A stretch of 64,000 nucleotides of DNA, taken from assembly GCA_022457065.1 (NCBI GenBank), contig JAJGBQ010000004.1, positions 2,666,001 through 2,730,000 on the forward strand. Direction: 5' to 3'. Under the pieces are notes generated by a model that saw only the letters and a list, made by a program, of their open reading frames with translations, did no database searches and was not told the origin of the DNA. The DNA comes from Curvularia sp. ZM96. Taxonomy: Eukaryota > Ascomycota > Dothideomycetes > Pleosporales > Pleosporaceae. A program made the position numbers and the translations under genes. Positions within the stretch are counted from its first letter, which is position 1; the number at the start of each line of letters is the position of its first letter. This document shows positions 21,190 through 30,801 of the stretch, piece by piece.

Positions 21190-22410
21190 CTAATGAACAG
21201 TTCGCTCGACCGTGACTCGCGCGATATTCTTTGTGAGCTCCTCTTGGCTACTTTGCAAATCGTCTCCGCACAGATCTAAATCGTCGTGTCTTGGCCGCGT
21301 CGAGGATGTGGCGATGCTCCTCAGCCTCACGTCGTTGCTCCCATGTTTGACGTAGCCTTGGGTATTATATGATGGTTCCGGCGTGCCTAAGCGCTGACGG
21401 ATGAGGCTTGCGAAAGCGGGAGAACACCCAATAATGACCGCTGCATTCTGCGTTAGCGATACACGTTGTAAACCTGGCCAATTTTATCCAGAAATGACGT
21501 ACCCATCGCACACTCTACAACAGTCCATAATATTAACCATTTAGGTTCTGGCATGGTAGCCTTTCCGCGGTTATCAACACCCAGGCGTATGACACGAAGT
21601 GTAGCAAAGGCTATGCATACGAAACCACTGCCAAAAAGGATGAAAATTCCAATCTTTTGCTTCCTAGGCATCTGTAGGTTCCACGTGAGCCGCAAAGGAA
21701 GGAACATGACTAACGATATTAGCAGAGTTATCCGCGGTTGTATTCAAAATTCCAGACGTACTCGCGAGGTCGGTAGCCACATCTACCGAGTATGCAAAGT
21801 AGAGGCTGAAGATGATCCTTTGTTGCTCATTTGGTGTGCCTCCGCATTTTCCTTTTGAGAACTTCTCGTTGAGATCGTCGCATGTAAAGACACTGGTGAA
21901 TACACTGCCAATCCATGACTGTAACCGCATCAGCACCAAAGGTAACGCCAGAGAAGCCCCGGAATGGATACTCACCACAGCGCAAAACGCTACTGTACCC
22001 CACCATATGTTATTGTAGATGGTAGGTAAACCGGTCAAAAGTTTTCGATAAAGTGTCAACAGAGACATCTTTACACAAAAGAGAAGTGTATAGAAACACA
22101 TCTGAGCAGATGTGATCAATCTAAGCATGGTCGCGGCATCATCCAGTATTGTGGCATACGGACGGGTCAGACCACTAAGGACGTCGAAGACTCGGAACAT
22201 GGGAGGAACGGTGAGGATGTAGCAAGTCCACATGGAGATAAAAATAGCGAAGGCAAGATATATAAAAAAGTCTGGCAGCTCGAAAGGTCTGCGTTTAGCG
22301 ATCTGGAGGACCACGCGCAACAGGATGAACAATGAAGTCAGGACGAGCATGGCTGCGTTTGTACGCACTAGCTCATCCCTGGTGATGGGAGTTTTAGGCG
22401 GCGCGGACAT
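21190..22410 (-). CDS. PTH11-like seven-transmembrane receptor (rhodopsin domain)
   Basis: Integral membrane protein of the fungal rhodopsin-domain/PTH11-related family, thought to sense surface or host cues. Four exons on the minus strand: 22410-21976, 21918-21762, 21709-21503 and 21440-21190, giving 349 residues. The translation shows seven hydrophobic segments, beginning AAMLVLTSLFILLRVVL and YLAFAIFISMWTCYI. Family hallmarks are FTCDDL in the loop after the fifth segment region, PLRLTWNLQMPRKQKIGI (the L-x-L-P-x-R-K-K loop) and VVECAMAVIIGCSPAF at the last helix. There is no CFEM domain at the N-terminus. The C-terminal 60 residues are polar, presumably cytoplasmic. It lies next to the small secreted protein gene, convergent to it. 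Confidence 0.85.
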
Positions 22411-23725
22411 TGGAGATGGCCTCAAAGGTGGCAGTTCGACGTCTCATACTTAGTATCGGAGCTCTTGAACAGGTGACGTGTTTATGGGGGTGTTGGGCTG
22501 TGCATCTTGGAAATTGGGTTGTGAAACCTTCCGTACCTAAAGCTGGCATGCAACCAAAGGATGGTACCTTTCCCGAAGACCTGGGAAAGCTGCCATCATA
22601 TGAGGGTCTTGTTGAAGTCAAGCGCCGTCTTCCGCTCATATCCTCCTGACAACCTAGGCTTGTGTGGAGTCCAGAACCGATGATTTCTTGGGCATTACCT
22701 AAAGGGGTTTAAAGCGGGATATGAATGCATGAGTAGGATTCTCGTTAAGAAGGGAGATTGCTCTGGCGGTTGTTATGACACACGGGCGTCGGTTAAGCAC
22801 TGGGTTGTGCCGCTTTTACCTACTCCGCGTTTTTCCATATCTCTGTGGGATGAGCAAAACTCCTGATATTCACTGCTCATGTTGGATATGTCATGGACCT
22901 GAGTTCCCAATTAACTCGATGGGATAGGAACATGTCTTCGGGATCCAGTATATGGAGATACATGGGTATTCTTGATCGCAAGAGCACCAGCTTGCTAAAC
23001 CCTCCCGTTTTTGAATTCGCATGAACTAACGCATGCGACAAGGGATTAATTGCGGGAATAGACGCCTGATGGGGCAGCCGGATTCTCGTTGACCATGTCA
23101 TTGGACAGGCAGCCACCAGGATTCAAGAACGGCTCAAAGAGGATGATGCCGACATGCTAAGCGAGGCAAGATGCCATGGATGTAGATGATGGCCCGACGT
23201 TGTGTGGTTGTTGCGTTGAGGGAGTACTTGGCATTCGGGGTCTCTTGGCAGCTGACGATGCGGCCCTCGACTTGATTCACCTCCAGTTCCGCCGTGCTCC
23301 GATTCCATATCTTGACTGTCACCTGAGATTGAAAGGTGCAGTCTCTTGTATCAAAATTGGGACCAAGCTAGACGAGACTGACACGCAGGAGCACATGCAA
23401 CGGCGCGGCACGGTCGACGCTGCGAAGGATTCCCTAGCTAGGTACTATGCAGCACCAACTTACTTACCTGGGTGCGACCAAGGCCGACCCTCCGCCACCG
23501 CCCTTGAACATCTTAAACCTCGCCTCCAACTAACCTGGTAATTGTTCGTCCCATGTCTAAAGCACAAGAACACAACCGAGATGAGCCCCGCATGCAGTCC
23601 AATCGTCTTCCGCGGAACTATTCCCAACTTTAACAACCAGGAATAAATTAAAACCTTACTGCGCGACATGGATCTAGGTATCTTGGAACTGCCTGTCTTC
23701 CTTCAACCCTCCTACCAAGTTCAAC
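22411..23725. other. Divergent intergenic region, possible gene remnant
   Basis: It separates the receptor (-) and FAD oxidoreductase (+) genes. On the minus strand around 23170-23322 a frame reads RRAIIYIHGI, resembling the HGG strand of alpha/beta hydrolases, but no continuous gene follows. No other feature recognised. Confidence 0.35.
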
Positions 23726-25447
23726 ATGAAGGCCTTTTTTCAGCTAAGTGCCCTTGTTGCAGTTGTCTCGGCACAGACAGGTATCTTTGAGCCGGAAGAC
23801 TTCAATGTCACCCAAGCGTTGATATCCAATGGTGTGAATGTGTCTGCCATCCCTGAGCTGGCTGCCTTAACGGGACGATCGCCCCTCAGCGGGTGCTCCG
23901 CTGCTGTAAGTTTTCAATAACAGATTGTCTTATAACCTCGACTTTGCTAACCAACTGCAAGTGCTCGTCATTGAAGCTTCTCTACGGAAGCGATAAGCTT
24001 CTATCCGACAATTCGTCTGCATATGACGCATTTACTGGCGCCTACTGGAGCATCCAGCAAGGTTCAGTGAACCCAAGATGTATATTCAAGCCATCGAACA
24101 CGATCGAAGTGTCCTCGTTGGTATTGATATCTCGTTTGACTCAATGCCCGTTTGCTGTGAAAGGCGGTGGCCATGCCGCTTTTGCTGGAGCATCTAGTAT
24201 CGAGGGAGGCATCACTGTCTCCATGGAGCGCTTCAACCAAGTGTCCGTTACGAAAGACAAGAAATATGCCAATATCGGCGCTGGAACAAGGTGGGTTGAT
24301 GTTTACAAGACGATCGAGCAGTCTGGCGTCAGTGTCGTCGGAGGCAGGGTGAGTCGCTTGTTCAAAACGAAAGAAATCCTTACTGACAACGGACTAGATG
24401 GCTCCAGTCGGTGTACCAGGCCTTGTACTTGGTGGCGGTATTTCGTTCTTTTCTAATAAACAGGGCTGGGCCTGCGACAATGTTGCGAGTTACGAGATTG
24501 TCACAGCGTCTGGCCTCGTTGTAACTGCGAGCCCTACGGAGTTTCCTGACCTATACTGGGCTCTTCGTGGTGGTGGTAATAACTTCGGTATTGTTACCAA
24601 CTTCAAGCTCCATGCTTTCCCCCAAGGCAAGATGTGGGGCGGTCAGCGCATTTTCACCGAGAACAATTTCAAGGCCGTCCTCGATGCTGTTTTCAACTTT
24701 GCTACCGTAGGGTCTTCGAAGGATAACAATGCTGCTGAGATTGTATCCTTTGGCAATCTTCCTGGTGTTGGCAAGATTGCTATCGTACAGACTCACTACG
24801 CTCAACCAGTGGCCAACGCCTCAGTCTTTGCTGATTTCAGCGCGCTTACGCCCATTATGGATAACACCGATATCGGCTACCATAGCGATATGACTATCAA
24901 GTTGAATGGTGGTTCACCTAACGACACGCTTGGTTCCTTGCAAACTCAGTGGGATGCTACTTTCAAGATCGACCGCGAGCTTTTTACCTTCCTGGTCGAC
25001 ACATTTTATTCACTCATCTCCGATGTTCAAAGCGTCCCGGGTGCATTCCCAACTATATCCATCCAACCCATCACCGAGGGTCAATTGCAGGGTATGCAAA
25101 AGAATGGTGGAAACGCGCTAGGTCTCTCACCCGCAAAGGGCCCGATATTCATCATGAACATGAGCTCGTCTTTCGCTAGCGCGGAAGGTGAAGCTACCAT
25201 CTTCAAGTTCTTCTCGACCATTATTAAGAAGGTCAAAGCTGAGGCAAAGAGCAAAGGCGTAGACAACGACTACATCTATATGAACTACGCTTCTCAGTTT
25301 ATGGATCCAATCGCTACTTATGGAGCAGACAATGTTGCGAAGCTTGTCTCCGTGAGCAAAAAGTACGACCCAGCACAGGTGTTCCAGAACTTGCACCCAG
25401 GCCACTTCAAATTAGCTAAGGGACCGCCAAATCCAAACATGCCATGA
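23726..25447 (+). CDS. Secreted FAD-linked oxidoreductase (berberine-bridge-like)
   Basis: Oxidase of the FAD_binding_4/BBE family, which oxidises sugars, alcohols or alkaloid-like compounds with oxygen. Exons 23726-23905, 23962-24348 and 24398-25447 encode 538 residues. The signal peptide is MKAFFQLSALVAVVSAQ. The FAD-binding PP loop reads VKGGGHAAFAG, where His131 is the usual site of 8-alpha-histidyl FAD attachment. GVPGLVLGGGISFFS and WALRGGGNNFGIVT are the other family blocks. The position of the second covalent link (Cys in bicovalent enzymes, in the GGR-C segment) is Met here (GGRMAPVG), so only mono-covalent flavin is expected. The C-terminal BBE segment DYIYMNYA and PAQVFQNLHPGHFKL is present. 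The substrate is unknown. Confidence 0.9.
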
Positions 25448-26093
25448 GCAGGCACATAACATGCCGATATTCGGAATTGCAATAGAATCTATAGACAAAT
25501 GTAATTCATCTACCCATCATCTCTGCTGTCTCAAAAAGGCTTTTAGTTAGCTTCTGCTGCAAAATGCCTCGTCAAGCGCTGATGCCGCACCTCAGTTACG
25601 CACCAACCACAACTTACCACAGAAGATGAAGGTACTTTCTGGAAAACCTGCAAGATGATGCTATCATGCTATAGCTCATTTTTCATATGGCATGAGCCCA
25701 TGTGCGGCCAATGGGTAGTAGTTTCCCGCAACGTTCGGGTAAGTCTAACGCCCGAGCTAGTCACGTGACCTGGTACCGCTCACTAAACCCTCGACGATAC
25801 CTGTACGACCACAGCAACTAGTGAAGCTTATATGGGAAAGGATATATACACACTACAAGATATTCTTTTATCGTCTTCGGCCTCTTATTTCCAATCGGAA
25901 AAAGGCTCAAGAGCGTTTGAGAGCTCTCTATCGCAAATCTCGGGTTTTACTACTTCCCGAAGACTACCTAGATAGTCAGGCAACCTTTTCGGATGGATCT
26001 GCACACCGAAACCGTTCAGATATAAGAAATCAAAAATTCTCTGATCTCAAATATTCATACTGGTAACTGCTGCACTTCACTTCACACCATAAA
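25448..26093. other. Intergenic: oxidoreductase 3' end and MFS promoter
   Basis: An open frame at 25821-26066 ends just before the MFS start and looks like leader sequence. No independent gene supported. Confidence 0.4.
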
Positions 26094-27956
26094 ATGAAAC
26101 ACGCAAACGACGTTCCACACGCCACAATGGAAATAAGAACTCCTACCCCCAAATCTGCGTCACACTCCGAGCTAGAGAAGCCCACAATGCCTCAAGCTTC
26201 ATCTTCAAACGATTACGCAGATACTGAAGAGAACTTCCAACCCAAATCGCTCAAGTTCTGGCTCATCATCGTCTCAATATACATGTGCTTCTTCCTCGTT
26301 GCACTTGACCGCATGATCATCGGTATGTATCCCCAACTCCTGGTCACGACTATCTTCTGACATGATCTAGCAACCGCTATACCAGCGATCACAAATACTT
26401 TTGACTCCATTTCAGACATCGGGTGGTATGGCAGTGCATACATGCTAACATGTGCCATCTTCAATCCGTTCTTCGGCAAGCTGTACCAACTATACGACAC
26501 AAAATGGACATTTCTGATGTCAATCATCATTTTCGAGGTCGGAAGTGTAGTCTGTGGGGCCGCGCCCTCATCTACAGCACGTAAGAACGACTGACTATGC
26601 TTTACTGTAATACATTGGCTGACAAAATTCTCAGTGATTATTGGAAGAGCTATCGCTGGTGCTGGCTCAGCTGGTATCAGTAATGGTGCCATCATGGTTA
26701 TCGTCCAGCTTGTACCACTTCGAAAGCGGCCCGTCTTCACCGGACTATTTGGCCTTGCCTTTGGTGTATCGTCTGTTCTTGGTCCCTTTCTTGGTGGTAC
26801 CTTTACCGATTCCAAGTATGTTTTACTCTGAAGCTCCATGTTGATCGTATGCTAATTCTTCAACAGAACCCTTGGATGGCGTTGGTGCTTTTACATCAAC
26901 CTACCTATTGGCGCTTTCACCTTTGCTGCCGTTCTATTCTTCCTTCGTGTCGAAGCTCCACAAAAGACTACCCTGTCCATCTTCGCTCAAATCAAGCGCC
27001 TCGATCCCATCGGTCTCTTGTTCTTCACACCTTCAATGGTATGCCTTATTCTTGCGCTTCAGTGGGGAGGAACAACAGACTCGTGGTCGGCACCGAAGAT
27101 CATTGGCCTTTTCGTTACTTTCGCGGTAACGTTTGTAGCATTCTTGATCGTGGAGTTCAAAATGCCAGAAACCGCAATGGCCCCTCGTCGTGTCATATGC
27201 AACCGATCCATGGCTGGCGCCATGCTTTTCGCCTTCGTCATATCTGGCAGCATGATGAACGTAGTTTACTACATCTCAATCTGGTTCCAAGCAGCGCAGG
27301 GCCAATCGGCCATGCAAGGTGGTGTGCGCACGATCCCACTGGTTGTATCCCTTGTGCTGACTGGCATCGTCAACGGAGCCATCACTCAGAAAATCGGATA
27401 CTACAACCCATCCATGTATATGACCCCTGTCCTAACATCCGTCGCCGCCGGCCTCCTTTCCACGCTTACACCTCACTCCGGCTCCAATGAATGGATTGGC
27501 TACCAGGTCCTCTACGGCGTAGGACTCGGTTTTGGCCTACAGTCAACCAATCTAGTCGCCCAGACCGTGTTACCACGGAGTGATGTTTCATTGGGCATAG
27601 CAAACATCATCTTCGTGCAGCAACAAGGAGGTGCTATTTTTGTTGCCGTTGGCCAGAATCTCTTCTCCCAAAAGCTTGTCAAGCGGCTTTCAGGTATTGC
27701 TGATCTTGATACCCAAGCTGTCATCAACACTGGGGCGACAAACCTACGGAAGATTGTACCAGCCAACGAAATTGATACTGTAGTCAATGCTTACAGCTAT
27801 TCGCTGACTCGAGTGTTTGTCCTTTCGGCAGCGCTCAGTGCTTGTGTGATCATTGGCACGTTCATGGTGGAGTGGAGGAGTATCAAAAAAGGCACTGGAC
27901 CGTCCGCCAAAGAAAACAAGGATGTGGAGAAAGTGGCGGAGATTGAGAAGTTGTGA
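26094..27956 (+). CDS. MFS drug/toxin exporter, DHA2 (14-helix) type
   Basis: Proton-driven exporter in the plasma membrane. Exons 26094-26322, 26371-26580, 26635-26815 and 26867-27956 encode 569 residues. A polar N-terminus of about 50 residues precedes the first helix FWLIIVSIYMCFFLVAL. The DHA2 signature ALDRMIIATAIPAI is formed across the first intron. The second-helix loop DIGWYGSAYMLT and motif LGPFLGGTFTD also fit. About 14 hydrophobic segments can be traced. The fit is to fungal multidrug and secondary-metabolite pumps of the aflatoxin-pump type. It lies 646 bp from the secreted oxidoreductase; co-function is possible, but no biosynthetic core enzyme is nearby. Confidence 0.9.
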
Positions 27957-28954
27957 GAGATGAATGCAGCATTAGGGGTACTGCTTCTCAGGGATAATGC
28001 TTTACTAGCATTTGTAGAAATACTCGTTGTTTGGGTAATGCGGGAAGACGTGCGAAATGCTTTCTCATACTCTTAGATCAGGTTTGTACAGTTAAGTTAG
28101 ATTAGATAAGATACCAAAAGATAGAACTTACATTAATTCGCGAGATGCCGATGTGCATGCAAGACTCAATTGAAGAAAGCCGAATGCGATTTGGCCTACC
28201 TCCCATATTGATGCGAAATACAAATCAGAAGGAACGAATGTTAGCTGCGTTGGTAAAGGAGAAGCGGGACTGGAGACGAATATTCCTCTTAGTCGCGAGT
28301 AGCTAGCCTCGGATAGTTCGGCTATCGTAGTCAAGGTAGCCCGGGCTTTCAATAAAGTCAGTGGTGGCTGGTGGCTGGGCGCGTAGGCGAGCCCCTGAAA
28401 CAAGAGCAGGAACTCATCCGGCTAAACCTCGGATAGCACCATCTGCTGCTTGCAAGCGACGCAAGACGTGCAAAACATATTCACGACCTAGATTTATTGA
28501 ATGAAGGGATAAAACATGTGTGCACAAGAACCAAACCCATGCAAACTCTTCTTATCGCGGGAGTTGTTGTGCAACCCAACACGCTGAGCCATCCGCGTGG
28601 CCCTGGTCTACCAAGGCCATGGATACAAGTGATATGTCGTAGAAAATTTGTCTATCAACAGAGATAGAATGATCCCCTCTTCAAAGACGAAAAAGAGTCT
28701 CCTCTCAAAGTTCAGCTTCCTTGCAGACATACTTTGACTTTGCTTTATTCTTAATAATACTAACCAATCACGTGTTTCTGCAGCTTTTTACTGTATGTTT
28801 TCTACGATGACAACACCGTTACTCCAGGCAGATTAAAGCCCTTCTAAATGATATTTCGAATGCAAATAATCTGAAACGTATAAAGAAATTAGAATTGTTT
28901 CTCTGAATGTGAGCAGAGAACTTTAGGCAATGAAATTAGTAATAACATTGTATA
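27957..28954. other. Intergenic flank of the transposon
   Basis: About 1 kb between the MFS gene and the transposon. The distal part (28740-28950) is AT-rich. The 10-mer CCTCGGATAG occurs twice (around 28307 and 28428), too short to call. No gene supported. Confidence 0.45.
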
Positions 28955-29012
28955 ACGTAGTTCATAAGCGAGCTGATCACCCAAGCGAGCTGATCACACC
29001 CCACCAGCGCGT
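28955..29012 (+). repeat. 5' terminal inverted repeat with tandem sub-repeat
   Basis: It starts ACGTAGTTCATAAGCGAGCT. Within it the 15-mer AAGCGAGCTGATCAC occurs twice at 17-bp spacing (28966-28980 and 28983-28997), as expected of a paired transposase-binding site. Confidence 0.9.
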
Positions 29013-29035
29013 CGACGTTGACACTACAACGCGTT

Positions 29036-30682
29036 ATGTCGCAACAACGCGATCATCAATTAACTTATCCTGAATCAGATCTTCAACTTGCTCTTTCTGA
29101 TGTCCAATCACAACGTGTTCAAAGCCAAAGACGTGCTGCCTCTATCTATAACGTGCCTCAAAGTACTCTATCTACTCGACGTGCTGGAATACGCCCTCGA
29201 CGCGACTGCGAAGCAAATTTAAAGCGCCTAAACAAGCTAGAAGAGGAGGCTATAGTTGAGAGTATTCTTGAAGAGTCTGCGCGAGGATTTGCGCCTACAA
29301 AGCCTGACGTTCGAGCTATGGCTGATAAACTATTGCATGAGCGAGGGAGCAACCCTGTTGGCAAGAACTGGGTTGATAACTTTGTTAAGCGAACTCCTGA
29401 GCTCCGTACGCGCTGGAGCCGTCCCTATGATCACCAGCGAGCCGCCTGCGAGGACCTAGCGGCTATCCAGCGCTGGTTCGACTTAGTCCAGAGGATGAAG
29501 CAGAAGTGGGGTATTGTAGACGATGATATCTACAACTTTGACGAAACTGGCTTTATGATGGGCAAGATTTCATCACAGTTAGTTGTCACAAGCTCAGAGG
29601 GATATGGCAAAAAGAAGCGGGTACAGCCAGGCAACCGTGAGTGGGTTACTGTGATCTAAGGCGTGGGCGCGACGGGTCGCCGGATACCACCCTTCGTTGT
29701 CTTTGCGGGCAAGGTGCTTATCAACGTCTGGTTTAAAGACTTACCTGCTGACTGGGTTCTTGAAGTCAGTCCTAATGGCTGGACGAATAATCAGCTTAGT
29801 CTTGCCTGGTTGGAGCACTTTGATACTCATACAAAGAGGCATACTGTGGGTGGGTATCGACTGCTTATCATTGACGGCCATGAGAGCCACTGCTCCGTCG
29901 ATTTTCAAGATCTTTGTAAGGAGAAGAATATTATTCTTATCTGTATGCCTGCGCACTCGTCTCACCTATTGCAGCCCCTTGACGTCGCCTGCTTCTCGCC
30001 GTTGAAGCGCAAGTATGGCGACGCTGTTTCAGGCTTGGCACGCAACCGCACCCACTATATCAGCAAGGAGACCTTCCTGCTAGCCTTTAAGACTGCTTTT
30101 GAGCAGTCTATCACGAAGGAGAATATCCAAGCTGGCTTTAGAGGCGCTGGTCTAGTCCCACACGACCCACAGGCTGTGCTATCTAAGCTTGACGTAGTGG
30201 TGCAGACACTATATCAATTACCGCGACGGGTAGCCGCCTGGGAGGCGCAGACACCACGCAACGCGCGCGAGGTTGAGGCTCAAATTGGTCTTATTTAAGA
30301 GAGCGTGAGAAAACGCCGTGGGTCTTCTGCCAATTCACTCACCGAGCAGATCGCGCAGCTGAGTAAAGGGGCTCAGCAAATGGCACATAAAATGGTGCTT
30401 CTGACAGAGAAAATTACTACTCTTCAAGCGGCTCTAGATGAATCAAACAAGCGTAAGAGCCGTAAGCGGCGATACGTACGGACAGAAGAGACTCTTACTG
30501 TAGGCGAAGTTCAAGAAGTATTGGCTGAACAGGCGGGTAGTAGTCGTGGTGATGGTGAGAGTGCGTCGAAGAGGGTTCGAGGAGAGAGGCGGTGCGGGCG
30601 TTGCAAGCAGACTGGACACAACGCTCGTACCTGCGCAGTTGAGATAGATAGTGCAAGTGATAGTAGCGATTCTGATAATTAA
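29036..30682 (+). pseudogene. Fot1/pogo transposase, interrupted by two in-frame TAA codons
   Basis: Reading from the ATG at 29036 gives 548 codons in one frame, broken by TAA at codon 208 (29657-29659) and codon 421 (30296-30298). Everything else is open, with no frameshift. The N-terminus has the HTH_psq/CENP-B-type DNA-binding region (SIYNVPQSTLSTRR). The DDE_1 catalytic part shows NFDETGF (Asp169), IIDGHESH (Asp280) and LLQPLDVACF (Asp316), with 35 residues between the last two Asp, as in Fot1-type enzymes. The C-terminus has a coiled-coil-like stretch and a CCHC knuckle (CGRCKQTGHNARTC). Both stops fit CAA to TAA changes, the product of C-to-T at CpA, the preferred context of repeat-induced point mutation. 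This copy is probably inactive but could be moved in trans. Confidence 0.9.
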
Positions 30683-30743
30683 TTTAGTATATCGTAATAC
30701 TTTATCGACTATGATAAAAGACTGTGATAACGTCTTGACTTTA

Positions 30744-30801
30744 ACGCGCTGGTGGGGTGTGATTAGCTCGCTTGGGTGATCAGCTCGCTTATGAACTACG
30801 T
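30744..30801 (-). repeat. 3' terminal inverted repeat
   Basis: Reverse complement of the 5' repeat with one difference at 30764, where the expected C (in a CA context) is T. The sub-repeat pair is retained. Confidence 0.9.

Larger units (their letters stand above)
28955..30801 (+). mobile_element. Fot1/pogo-type DNA transposon with complete inverted repeats
   Basis: A 1,847-bp element of the Tc1/mariner superfamily. Its ends are 58-bp inverted repeats (28955-29012 and 30744-30801) that differ at one base. It is flanked by TA on both sides (28953-28954 and 30802-30803), the target duplication of this superfamily. It carries one transposase frame with DDD residues in a pogo/Fot1-like context and a C-terminal zinc knuckle, broken by two TAA codons. 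Size and structure resemble the Fot1 class, such as Molly of Parastagonospora, but I cannot confirm a named family without a search. Near-identical ends suggest a recent insertion. Confidence 0.93.

Noticed and set aside
9441..27956. A secondary-metabolite biosynthetic cluster
   Set aside because: Oxidoreductases, regulators and an exporter are present but there is no PKS, NRPS, terpene synthase or DMAT core gene.
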